Positions 42,233-50,405 of a stretch of 64,000 nucleotides of DNA are shown here, in pieces. Every line of letters starts with the position of its first letter. Positions within the stretch are counted from its first letter, which is position 1. The translations under genes and the position numbers were made by a program. The notes under the pieces are model-generated. The model made no database searches and was not told where the DNA came from. It saw nothing but the letters and a program-made list of their open reading frames with translations. Source of the DNA: NBLH01 sp050296515. GTDB taxonomy: Bacteria > Bacteroidota > Bacteroidia > Bacteroidales > NBLH01. The DNA lies in the NCBI GenBank assembly GCA_050296515.1, contig JBNKRJ010000032.1:1-64000 (forward strand). The letters are read 5' to 3'.

Positions 42233-42263
42233 TTTGAAGTCATTAAGAAAAAAACTACTTTTG
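42233..42263 (+). promoter_or_regulatory. Consensus Bacteroidota promoter of sucD
   Basis: TTTG (42233-42236), a 19-base spacer, then TACTTTTG (42256-42263), matching TAnnTTTG. Transcription near 42270 gives a leader of about 20 bases to the ATG at 42291. An upstream in-frame start at 42234 would lie inside the promoter, so it is rejected. Confidence 0.75.
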
Positions 42264-42290
42264 GCAGACAAATCATCCAAAAATAATAAA

Positions 42291-43163
42291 ATGAGTATAC
42301 TAGTAAATAAGAACTCGAAAGTAATTGTGCAAGGATTCACAGGTAGTGAAGGTACCTTCCATGCTTCGCAAATGATTGAATACGGGACAAATGTGGTAGG
42401 TGGAGTTACACCAGGAAAAGGAGGACAAACTCATTTAGATAAACCTGTATTTAATACAGTTAAAGATGCTGTTGAAAAAACAGGTGCTGATGTTTCAATT
42501 ATTTTTGTACCACCTGCGTTTGCTGCCGATGCAATTATGGAAGCTGCCGATGCCGGAATTAAAGTTATAGTGGCTATTACAGAGGGTATTCCCGTTCAGG
42601 ATATGGTGAAAGTGAAAGATTTTATTACAGGTAAGGATGTTCGTTTGATTGGTCCTAACTGCCCTGGAATTATCACCTCTGGAGAAGCTAAAATAGGAAT
42701 TATGCCAGGCTTTATTTTCAAACCTGGGAAGATTGGAATTGTTTCAAAATCAGGAACTTTAACATACGAAGCCGTTGATCAAATTACAAAAGCCGGAATG
42801 GGACAATCTACTGCAATTGGTATTGGTGGCGACCCAATTATCGGAACTTCGACACTTGATGCGGTTAAATTATTCATGGAAGACAAAGACACTGAGGGCA
42901 TCGTTATTATTGGCGAAATTGGTGGAAACATGGAAGCTCAGGCTGCTGAATGGATAAAAGAAAACGGAACCAAACCAGTTGTTGGTTTTATTGCCGGTGA
43001 AACTGCGCCAAAAGGAAAAAGAATGGGACATGCCGGAGCAATTATTGGTGGTAAAAATGATACTGCACAGGCAAAAAAAGAAATTATGCGTTCTTGTGGA
43101 ATTCATGTAGTGGATTCTCCTGCAGATTTAGGCTCGAAAATGGCAGAATTGATGAAAAAATAA
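42291..43163 (+). CDS. sucD: Succinyl-CoA synthetase subunit alpha
   Basis: A 290-residue subunit that carries the phosphohistidine in the succinyl-CoA to succinate step of the TCA cycle. Recognised blocks are MSILVNKNSKVIVQGFTGSE, GGVTPGKGG, IGPNCPGI and the active H247 in RMGHAGAIIGG. The length matches the family. The subunit beta gene is not adjacent, which is common in this phylum. A strong terminator follows. It also generates the succinyl-CoA used by the CoA-transferase of this window. Confidence 0.96.
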   Translation: MSILVNKNSKVIVQGFTGSEGTFHASQMIEYGTNVVGGVTPGKGGQTHLDKPVFNTVKDAVEKTGADVSIIFVPPAFAADAIMEAADAGIKVIVAITEGIPVQDMVKVKDFITGKDVRLIGPNCPGIITSGEAKIGIMPGFIFKPGKIGIVSKSGTLTYEAVDQITKAGMGQSTAIGIGGDPIIGTSTLDAVKLFMEDKDTEGIVIIGEIGGNMEAQAAEWIKENGTKPVVGFIAGETAPKGKRMGHAGAIIGGKNDTAQAKKEIMRSCGIHVVDSPADLGSKMAELMKK

Positions 43164-43184
43164 TCAATAATATCTCTCAGATTT

Positions 43185-43214
43185 AAAAGCTCCTTTTGGG
43201 AGCTTTTTCTTTTT
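43185..43214 (+). terminator. Rho-independent terminator of sucD
   Basis: AAAAGCTCC, loop TTTTG, GGAGCTTTT followed by TTCTTTTT. It starts 21 bases after the stop codon. It is the clearest intrinsic terminator in the window. Confidence 0.9.
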
Positions 43215-43309
43215 ATGCCAACTAATAATCTTAACAATCAAAATATTTCTCCTGCTGTCTCGTTAGTTATTTGTATATTGTAACAAATGACAAACTAAAC
43301 AAACAAATC

Positions 43310-43400
43310 ATGAAACCCTCTTAGAGGGATTTATTAAAAAATGTAATCGCTCTATAAAAGGGTATGATTAATTTCAGCAACTTAACTAAAATTCAAACTC
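43310..43400 (+). repeat. Start-codon-associated repeat, unit 3
   Basis: It begins ATG AAA CCC TCT TAG (MKPS) with hairpin CCCTC-TTA-GAGGG and ATTTATTAAAAAA. It skips the CTCATGAGC core, then has AATCGCTCTATAAAAG and ends AACTTAACTAAAATTCAAAC just before the ATG at 43401. The contexts before the two ATGs (ACTAAACAAACAAATC and ACTAAAATTCAAACTC) resemble each other. Confidence 0.7.
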
Positions 43401-43706
43401 ATGAAAAAAGTAATTGCACTTTTATTTATCATTTTTTTTTGTGGCACTTTAACCCTCAGCGCCCAGGTAGTGAAAGACAAGCCCAAAGATGGAGAAATTG
43501 TTTACAGAAAAGATGTTGAGAAACCAACCACAAATGCAAACTGGGTATGGGTTTCAGGAGAATGGGACTGGAAAAAGAAAAGCAAAGAATATAAATGGGT
43601 AAAAGGTCACTGGGAAAAAGCCCCCAAAGGCAAAAACTACTGGCAATCGGGATATTGGAAAAAAGTAAAAAAAGGATGGGAATGGTCTCCTAGTTATTGG
43701 AAATAA
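43401..43706 (+). CDS. Small secreted YXWGXW-like protein
   Basis: A 101-residue protein with a signal peptide (1-22, ending LSAQ). The rest is Trp/Lys-rich with repeated W-x-W-x-x-G-x-W units (WVWVSGEWDW, YKWVKGHWEK, WQSGYWKK, WEWSPSYWK), related to YXWGXW repeats. It is very basic. It probably packs as a small beta structure in the envelope; no activity is assigned. The start codon directly follows the repeat unit at 43310. Confidence 0.75.
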   Translation: MKKVIALLFIIFFCGTLTLSAQVVKDKPKDGEIVYRKDVEKPTTNANWVWVSGEWDWKKKSKEYKWVKGHWEKAPKGKNYWQSGYWKKVKKGWEWSPSYWK

Positions 43707-43710
43707 CAGG

Positions 43711-43938
43711 TTAGTAATTTCTAATTGCTTTAACCATCCCCTCAAGTCCGTTTAGCTTTATTTCATATGCCAAAGCTAAAAGTTCGCCTAACTTTCCTTT
43801 AGGAAAACCTTTTTGCCTGAACCAAACAAGATAAGGCTCAGGTAAATCGATGATAACCCGCCCTTTGTATTTTCCAAAGGGCATTTTTATTTCCAAAAGG
43901 TCTATTAATTGTTGTTTATCAGGTTGTAACTCTTCCAT
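43711..43938 (-). CDS. DUF3820 family protein
   Basis: A 75-residue protein with the DUF3820 signature MPFGKYKGRVIIDLPEPYLVW and FPKGKLGELL. I use the ATG at 43938; the upstream in-frame TTG lacks a better ribosome site. The family is described as a putative regulator or virulence-associated protein, without an established mechanism. It is convergent with the gene at 43401, the stop codons being four bases apart. Confidence 0.85.
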   Translation of the reverse strand: MEELQPDKQQLIDLLEIKMPFGKYKGRVIIDLPEPYLVWFRQKGFPKGKLGELLALAYEIKLNGLEGMVKAIRNY

Positions 43939-43988
43939 AATCAATTATTCAAAATGCCAAAAGTACTAAGATTATGGAAACAATAATT

Positions 43989-44681
43989 TCAGATAAGCTT
44001 CCTTTTTTTCATAAAATGAATGATGACATCAATAATTTCCTCATGACTCATGGTCATCACATTAAAAGTAATATCAAACAATTCTTCGGGAGCTCCCTTT
44101 GCAACAAACGAATCTCGTAAATTGTTTCTCTTTTTGTCAATGCTTGCAGCATATTTGGTCATTTCTTCAATGGTGCGGGACCGTTTTTTTGCCGCCTGTT
44201 CAACACGCCATTCAAAAGGTGCTTGTAATCTAATATGGAGTGATTTTTTTATGTCCCGTGTAATAGACACACTGCCCAAGCCAATTATAATCATTTGGCC
44301 TTGCTCCGCAAACGACCTGACTACTTCGATGATTTTCTTTTTGATTTTGGTATCGCTTGCATAATATTTTTCTGAAGAACTTAATATTATGCTTTCAACA
44401 AGCCCCTTTTTCTCTCCTTCAAAAACATGAAGTATCCTGGATTCCTTTAAATTGAGAGCTTTTGCAGTATTTTCAAAGACTTCTTTGTTTATCCAGGTCC
44501 ATTCTTTCGCACCTTTTTTCTCTTTAATTATTTCGTTAAGCTTAGCTGAAAGTTTTTGGGCCAGATCCTTTGCAGCACATCCATATTGCCTCGAAATTGT
44601 AATAACAGGACCCGGAGACTGTCGTTCATCAATAGTCTTTTTATATTGTTCCGTGAGGTATTTTTTTAAATCAATTGCCAT
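43989..44681 (-). CDS. Cytidylate kinase-like family protein
   Basis: A 230-residue P-loop-like kinase of the cytidylate_kin2 group. It has SRQYGCAAKDLAQKLS near the N-terminus, WINKEVFE, GQMIIIGLGSVSITRDI and a regularly basic C-terminal half. These proteins are distinct from Cmk and their substrate has not been established to my knowledge. The gene is monocistronic or paired with the DUF3820 gene downstream (50-base gap). Confidence 0.8.
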   Translation of the reverse strand: MAIDLKKYLTEQYKKTIDERQSPGPVITISRQYGCAAKDLAQKLSAKLNEIIKEKKGAKEWTWINKEVFENTAKALNLKESRILHVFEGEKKGLVESIILSSSEKYYASDTKIKKKIIEVVRSFAEQGQMIIIGLGSVSITRDIKKSLHIRLQAPFEWRVEQAAKKRSRTIEEMTKYAASIDKKRNNLRDSFVAKGAPEELFDITFNVMTMSHEEIIDVIIHFMKKRKLI

Positions 44682-44798
44682 ATAAATAAGTTTGGGTTAG
44701 TATAGTAAATATACAAAAAAAACACCTAACCCAGAAGAAAGGTGCCATGAAAATAACCTCTAAAAGGCAATCTAATCAGTATAATAAAACACAAATAA

Positions 44799-45017
44799 CT
44801 AGCAAGAACAAACAGTGTCTTTCCCAGCTTTTATCTGATTATCAATTATCTTTTGTTCCGTTTTAATGCAGTAAATCTTTTTCTTTCTAAGTGCTTTGTT
44901 TTTTCCAATACTCGTTTCGGGGAAATGTCCATTCTTCTTAAACAAAATATTGAATGCAAAGCCAATAAAAATAATAGTAAGCAATCCTATTGAAAGCAGT
45001 AATATCTTAACAAACAT
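44799..45017 (-). CDS. Small membrane-anchored protein, conserved in Bacteroidota
   Basis: A 72-residue protein. A single N-terminal membrane segment (about 4-26) is followed by FKKNGHFPETSIGKNKALRK and KIYCIKTEQ. I recognise that pattern from other Bacteroidota hypothetical proteins without known function. The tail ends CSC. A strong GGAGGG ribosome site precedes the ATG. Cysteines C50, C70 and C72 might bind metal or form disulfides on the cytoplasmic side; this is a guess. Confidence 0.65.
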   Translation of the reverse strand: MFVKILLLSIGLLTIIFIGFAFNILFKKNGHFPETSIGKNKALRKKKIYCIKTEQKIIDNQIKAGKDTVCSC

Positions 45018-45211
45018 AATTCTTAACCCTCCATTAAAATATGAAATAAATATATTCTTGTTCTAACTGATACAAAGATATAGCTATTTACATAATTTGC
45101 CAACCAAATATTTACGCCATCATTAAAAACTCAACTAACACCCTGTTAATGAGCGGAATATATCAAAAAAACCTAAACCGACATTATTTAGAATATCTCT
45201 AAATAATTTCC

Positions 45212-45219
45212 TACATTTG
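45212..45219 (+). promoter_or_regulatory. -7 box of the E1 alpha/beta gene
   Basis: TACATTTG matches TAnnTTTG, about 75 bases before the ATG. No -33 TTTG is visible at the expected distance. The gap 45018-45294 holds nothing else recognised. Confidence 0.5.
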
Positions 45220-45294
45220 CAAAAAATTACAATTATCAGAAAAACATCATTCTATTATTGACAATAATTGTAAGCCTAAACAAACTACTTATCT

Positions 45295-47715
45295 ATGAAC
45301 AAATTTTCGAAACTAAAAATTGAACTTAGTAAAGAAGAAATATTAAAAGATTATTCAATAGCATTATTAAGCAGAAACCTGAGTTTATTAGGAAGAAAAG
45401 AAGTACTATCAGGTAAAGGGAAATTTGGCATATTTGGTGATGGAAAAGAAGTTGCCCAGTTAGCTATGGCAAAAACTTTTCAGAATGGTGATTTTCGATC
45501 CGGTTACTATCGGGATCAAACCTTTATGATGGCTGCTGGAATTTTCAATGCAGAGGAATTTTTTGCTCAAATATATGGTGATACTGATTTAAAAGTAAAT
45601 CCTGCGCACGGTGGAAGGTTAATGAATAACCATTTCGCTACAAGAAGTTTGAATGAAGATGGTAGCTGGAGAAGAATTAGTGAACAGAAAAACTCATCTG
45701 CCGACATCTCTCCTACTGCTGGTCAAATGCCTCGTTTATTAGGATTGGCTTACGCCTCAAAACTTTACAAAAACAATAAAGAACTACATAAATTTACTGA
45801 ATTTAGCAACAAGGGGAACGAAGTGGCTTTTGGCACTATTGGAGATGCCAGTACATCAGAAGGACATTTTTTTGAGACTCTTAATGCAGCAGGTGTTTTA
45901 CAAGTTCCGTTTGCCATATCTGTTTGGGATGACGGCTATGGAATTTCAGTTGAAAAAAAATACCAAACTACGAAACAAAGTATTTCAGAACTTTTAAAGG
46001 GATTTGAAAAAAACGAGAATGATGGCTTCATTATATACAAAGCCAAAGGATGGGATTATCCGGGATTAGTTAATACCTATTATGAAGGTATAAAAGTTTG
46101 CCGCGAAGAACATATTCCTGTTCTATTCCACATTGAAGAAATGACCCAGCCTCAGGGACATTCGTCTTCAGGTTCTCACGAAAGATATAAAAGCGAAGAA
46201 AGGCTTGCATGGGAAAAAGAATTTGATCCAATTACTAAAATGAGAGAATGGATCATTGAGGAAAAAATTGCATCTGCTGAAGTGCTTGACAAAATGGAGC
46301 AGCAAGCAAAGGAACTTGCAAATGAGACAAAAAAGAAAGCCTGGCAGCATTTCACCAAACCACTCAAAGCAGAAAGAGATGAATTGGCAAAGCTAATTGA
46401 AACGAAAACTTGCGTTTGCCATCAAACTAATGACCTGAAAATTAAGGAACTTAAAAACTCTTTAAAAAAGGAGTTGAACCCGATTAAAAAGACCAACATT
46501 AGCACAGCCAGGAAAATATTGCGAGAAATTTGTCAGTCTTGTGCTAAAACTGATGGGTTAAAATACAAACTAAATGACTGGCTAAAGAAAAAGCTGGAAG
46601 AAAATCGAAAACTTTATAGTGATAGTTTATACAATGATTCAGATGAAGCAGTAGTTCATCAAAAATCAGTAAAAGAAACTTACCCAGACAAACCAGTTTT
46701 AGTTAACGGACGAGAAATACTTCGGGATAATTTTGATGCTCTATTTGCCAAACATCCACTTTTAGTAACTTTTGGTGAAGACACTGGTGGTATAGGTGGT
46801 GTAAACCAGAGTCTTGAAGGCCTGCAGAAAAAGTATGGCAAGCTTCGAGTTTCAGACACAGGAATTAGGGAGATTACAATTATTGGACAGGCTATAGGAC
46901 TGGCACTTAGAGGAATTAGACCTATTGCCGAAATCCAGTATTTCGATTACCTTCTGTACGCATTGCAAACTATGAGTGATGACCTGGCCACTGTGTCGTA
47001 CCGGACCAGACGTGGACAAAAGGCGCCTGTAATTATCAGAACCCGAGGACACCGATTGGAAGGTGTTTGGCATTCAGGCTCTCCATTAAGCATGGTAATC
47101 AATTCAATAAGAGGAGTTTACGTGTGTGTTCCAAGAAATATGACCAAAGCAGCTGCATTTTACAATCTGTTGCTTGATGGAGACGACCCTGCCTTGGTTA
47201 TTGAACCATTAAATGGCTACCGACTAAAAGAAAAAAGACCTCAGAACATGGGCGAATTCAAACAGGAACTTGGGATTCCTGAAATTCTTTCGGAAGGAAC
47301 AGATGTTACACTTGTTACTTATGGAGCATGTGTTCGTATTGCGCAGGATGCGGTTGAGCAATTGAAAGAATTTAATATTTCTGTTGAATTAATTGATGTG
47401 CAAACCTTATTGCCCTTTGATAAATACCATGTAATTGGAAAATCGATTCAAAAAACTGGAAAAGTACTGTTCTTTGATGAAGATGTGCCTGGTGGGGCAA
47501 CAGCCTTTATGATGCAGAAAGTTCTGGAGGAACAAAAGGCCTTTTTTCATCTGGATGCACCGCCAAAAACATTGTCGGCTAAAGATCACAGACCTGCGTA
47601 TGCAACGGATGGAGATTATTTCTCAAACCCAAATGCAGAAGATGTTTTTGATAGTATTTATGCCCTGATGAATGAGACAAATCCAATCAAATACCCATCA
47701 ATTTACTTAGACTAA
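45295..47715 (+). CDS. Fused 2-oxoacid dehydrogenase E1 alpha/beta
   Basis: An 806-residue fusion. The alpha half (about 1-365) contains RSGYYRDQTFMMAAGIF and a thiamine-diphosphate motif starting GDASTSEGHFFETLNAAGVL. The beta half (about 465-806) has VLVNGREILRDNFD, FGEDTGGIGGVNQSLEGLQK, EIQYFDYLLYALQT, RTRGHRLEGVWHSGSPL and a C-terminal transketolase domain. It decarboxylates a branched-chain 2-oxoacid or pyruvate; the paralogue is not resolved by sequence alone. The linker carries C373, C375, H376, C413 and C416. No E2/E3 gene is adjacent. A -7 box lies upstream. Confidence 0.9.
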   Translation: MNKFSKLKIELSKEEILKDYSIALLSRNLSLLGRKEVLSGKGKFGIFGDGKEVAQLAMAKTFQNGDFRSGYYRDQTFMMAAGIFNAEEFFAQIYGDTDLKVNPAHGGRLMNNHFATRSLNEDGSWRRISEQKNSSADISPTAGQMPRLLGLAYASKLYKNNKELHKFTEFSNKGNEVAFGTIGDASTSEGHFFETLNAAGVLQVPFAISVWDDGYGISVEKKYQTTKQSISELLKGFEKNENDGFIIYKAKGWDYPGLVNTYYEGIKVCREEHIPVLFHIEEMTQPQGHSSSGSHERYKSEERLAWEKEFDPITKMREWIIEEKIASAEVLDKMEQQAKELANETKKKAWQHFTKPLKAERDELAKLIETKTCVCHQTNDLKIKELKNSLKKELNPIKKTNISTARKILREICQSCAKTDGLKYKLNDWLKKKLEENRKLYSDSLYNDSDEAVVHQKSVKETYPDKPVLVNGREILRDNFDALFAKHPLLVTFGEDTGGIGGVNQSLEGLQKKYGKLRVSDTGIREITIIGQAIGLALRGIRPIAEIQYFDYLLYALQTMSDDLATVSYRTRRGQKAPVIIRTRGHRLEGVWHSGSPLSMVINSIRGVYVCVPRNMTKAAAFYNLLLDGDDPALVIEPLNGYRLKEKRPQNMGEFKQELGIPEILSEGTDVTLVTYGACVRIAQDAVEQLKEFNISVELIDVQTLLPFDKYHVIGKSIQKTGKVLFFDEDVPGGATAFMMQKVLEEQKAFFHLDAPPKTLSAKDHRPAYATDGDYFSNPNAEDVFDSIYALMNETNPIKYPSIYLD

Positions 47716-47730
47716 AATCCAGGTAAGTCT

Positions 47731-48855
47731 TTAATTTGATCTAGTCTTAAATCCTGATATAGTGCCAATTAACCTATCGGATGAAGCATTCAATTCGTTG
47801 GCTTTGTGATTGATCTTGTCCATTTCAGCACTGTTGCTTTGTACCATTTTATTCAATGCCTGAATAGCATAATTTATTTGCTGAACACTGGAATTTTGTT
47901 CCACACTTGCCGACGAGATTTCTTTGATCAAATCTGCTGTTAAGCTTGCTTCCTGCGCTATTTCATGAAGCTGTGTACCAGAATTTTTTGACATGGAAAG
48001 CACTTTATTTGAAACTGCTTCTACCTGACGGGCAGCTGAATTACTTGATTCAGCAAGTTTACGAACTTCCGAAGCCACCACAGCAAATCCTCTACCTGCA
48101 TCACCAGCCCTGGAAGCCTCTACAGCTGCATTCAAAGCCAAAATATTGGTCTGAAACGCTATATCGTTGATCATTTTCACCTTTTCAGCTACCTCGCTCA
48201 TCGCTTCTATTGACAGTAAAGTAGACCGATTCCCCTCTTTAATCGCCTGAATTGTTTTTAGTGAAATGCTTTCTGTACGCTGCGAGTTTTCAGTATTTTG
48301 TTGTATTGCTGCTGCAATTTCTTCCATAGTTGCCGAAATTTCTTCAATAGAAGACGACTGCGATGAAGTATTATTTATTAATGATTGCATTATATTATTC
48401 AGTTCGCGGCTGATACGGTTCATATCATTTGAATTCTCCTTCACATCACCAATCATTCTGTTTAGGTTTAATGCAAGCGTATTAATTGAGTTCGCCATTA
48501 TTCCTACCTCGTCGCGCCTGTTTGAATACCTGTCAGTTATTTTTATATTAATTTCTCCTTTAGTAAGTTTTAATAAATCCCTAATCATCTCACCAAGAGG
48601 CTCTTTCACTCTTCTTGATGCAATGTAAATACCTATACCAACTCCTAAAATACCAACTGGAAGGGCGATTGCCTGTGGATAAAAATCAAACTGAATTCTT
48701 GCAGAATTATTAATGGAGGCAAAAAAAGAAGTGATTATCCATATGATACTTATTTCGCGAAATACAGAGTTTTTAAACAATAGACGCATTAACAAAATAG
48801 CCACCGGGATTCCAACCACCAGCATAATTAAAACAGACTTCAAAAATGGGCTCAT
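47731..48855 (-). CDS. Methyl-accepting chemotaxis protein without a periplasmic ligand domain
   Basis: A 374-residue chemoreceptor. Three hydrophobic segments (about 4-26, 33-52 and 60-80) are joined by very short loops, so no ligand-binding domain is present. A HAMP-like region (about 83-140) precedes the signalling domain, whose hairpin tip is KVKMINDIAFQTNILALNAA VEASRAG (about 228-258, shown in two parts). It is paralogous to the gene at 49086-50210. Odd numbers of segments would place the N-terminus outside, unless one segment is not fully spanning. No che genes are in the window. Confidence 0.85.
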   Translation of the reverse strand: MSPFLKSVLIMLVVGIPVAILLMRLLFKNSVFREISIIWIITSFFASINNSARIQFDFYPQAIALPVGILGVGIGIYIASRRVKEPLGEMIRDLLKLTKGEINIKITDRYSNRRDEVGIMANSINTLALNLNRMIGDVKENSNDMNRISRELNNIMQSLINNTSSQSSSIEEISATMEEIAAAIQQNTENSQRTESISLKTIQAIKEGNRSTLLSIEAMSEVAEKVKMINDIAFQTNILALNAAVEASRAGDAGRGFAVVASEVRKLAESSNSAARQVEAVSNKVLSMSKNSGTQLHEIAQEASLTADLIKEISSASVEQNSSVQQINYAIQALNKMVQSNSAEMDKINHKANELNASSDRLIGTISGFKTRSN

Positions 48856-49085
48856 GAATATAAAATTTTACTACACAAAACAAATAAGGTAATTAAATTT
48901 ACTAAAAATTGTTCAGTATTGTTTGGCTGAGGTTTAATTTGTTCCCAAAATAAGAAAAAAATGTAAATCCACGAAAAACTCACAGAATATGCCGTACCCG
49001 ATAAATTCCTTAAGATAGGAGTGTAATTAATTCTCAGATACTTAGCTAACAATATTTTCTTCATGAAGATTTTTCATGAAAAAAC

Positions 49086-50210
49086 TCAATTACGTCGAAG
49101 CTTAAAAACAGCAACCTCTTGATTCAATTTTTTAGCTGAATCAGATAAAATTGCAGCTTTTGCATTAATTTTTTCAGTTTCGGAAGTATTGTTTTGAATC
49201 ATTCTATTCAACACCTGGATAGAATCATTAATCTGCTGAATATTTGTATTTTGATCGATACTAGCCGATGAAATCTCTTTAATTAATTCAGCTGTTTCAT
49301 TTGTTTCGTCAATGATGCTGTGTAACTTACTTCCTGCTGATTCCGAAATCTTAAATACCTTTTCTGTAACTCCAACAATTTCTCTGGCAGCATCATTACT
49401 TCTTTCTGCCAGTTTTTTTACTTCATTGGCAACAACTGCAAATCCTTTTCCTGCATCACCTGCGTGTGAAGCTTCAACAGCAGCATTCAATGCCAAAATA
49501 TTTGTTTGAAAAGCAATATCGTTGATTATCTGAACCTTATCAGCAACCTCTCTCATTGCAGCAACTGACTCCTCTGTCGATTTATTACCTTCCTTAATAG
49601 CCTCAATAGTTTTAAGTGTACTTGAGTTAGTTTTTTGTGATGCACTGGAGTTCATTTCAACAATCGAAGCAATTTCTTCCATAGTTGAAGAAATCTCTTC
49701 AATAGAAGAAGCCTGTGTAGAGGTATTTTCAGCCATTTGGTTCATAATTCTACTCAAATCGTCACTCACCATCATTAAATTACGCGAATTAACCTTTATA
49801 TTCCCTAAAACCCGGTTTAGGTTTAATGAAATTGAATTAATAGATTCAGCCAGAAACCCAAACTCATCAGATCGACCAGCATATTTATTTGTTATTTCAA
49901 TATCAATATCACCCTCTGAAAACTTCTTTAAATCACTCATCATATCTTTCAAGGGATTTCTAATCATACGGGAAGAGATGTATATCGCAATTGCCATAAT
50001 TAAAGTGGTCATTGGAAAAGAAAGCCAGGCTGTCCATGCTTCAAATTCTATTCTTGCCGTATAATTAATGGTTGCAAGAATAAGGCTGAATACCCATATT
50101 ACACTGATTTTTCCAAATACAGAATTTTTAAATAATATTTTGATTAATAACCAGGAAACAGGGATAGCAAATAAAATCTGTGAAATTGAAGATTTGATAA
50201 AAAACTCCAT
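49086..50210 (-). CDS. Second methyl-accepting chemotaxis protein, paralogue
   Basis: A 374-residue chemoreceptor if it starts at the ATG at 50210. That start aligns with its neighbour's N-terminus (MEFFIKSS against MSPFLKSV). The upstream in-frame start would add 30 residues not matched in the paralogue. Same layout: short membrane region, HAMP, signalling tip KVQIINDIAFQTNILALNAA. It lies 230 bases upstream of the other copy, in the same orientation, suggesting tandem duplication. The intervening gap has no recognised promoter. Confidence 0.85.
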   Translation of the reverse strand: MEFFIKSSISQILFAIPVSWLLIKILFKNSVFGKISVIWVFSLILATINYTARIEFEAWTAWLSFPMTTLIMAIAIYISSRMIRNPLKDMMSDLKKFSEGDIDIEITNKYAGRSDEFGFLAESINSISLNLNRVLGNIKVNSRNLMMVSDDLSRIMNQMAENTSTQASSIEEISSTMEEIASIVEMNSSASQKTNSSTLKTIEAIKEGNKSTEESVAAMREVADKVQIINDIAFQTNILALNAAVEASHAGDAGKGFAVVANEVKKLAERSNDAAREIVGVTEKVFKISESAGSKLHSIIDETNETAELIKEISSASIDQNTNIQQINDSIQVLNRMIQNNTSETEKINAKAAILSDSAKKLNQEVAVFKLRRN

Positions 50211-50351
50211 AGGTAAGGATTTATAATTAATATCTATAATAGGGATCGAACAAAATATATCTAAATTTAGAAAAAAATCCTGTATTCTGAATTTTCTCAT
50301 TTAAATAATTTTGTAATCCTTCTTACAAAATATTTGATCATAGGATTAAAC

Positions 50352-50383
50352 TTGTAAAAATCAATTCAGTTTTGCTAATTTTG
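50352..50383 (+). promoter_or_regulatory. Promoter of mutS2
   Basis: TTG (50352-50354), a 21-base spacer and TAATTTTG (50376-50383), matching TAnnTTTG. Transcription near 50390 leaves a short leader of about 16 bases before the ATG at 50406. Confidence 0.6.
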
Positions 50384-50405
50384 CTGCCTGATTCAAAATA
50401 ATGAG

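Noticed and set aside
42234..42290. Upstream in-frame start for SucD
   Set aside because: It lies inside a consensus promoter, and the ATG at 42291 matches the family's N-terminus.
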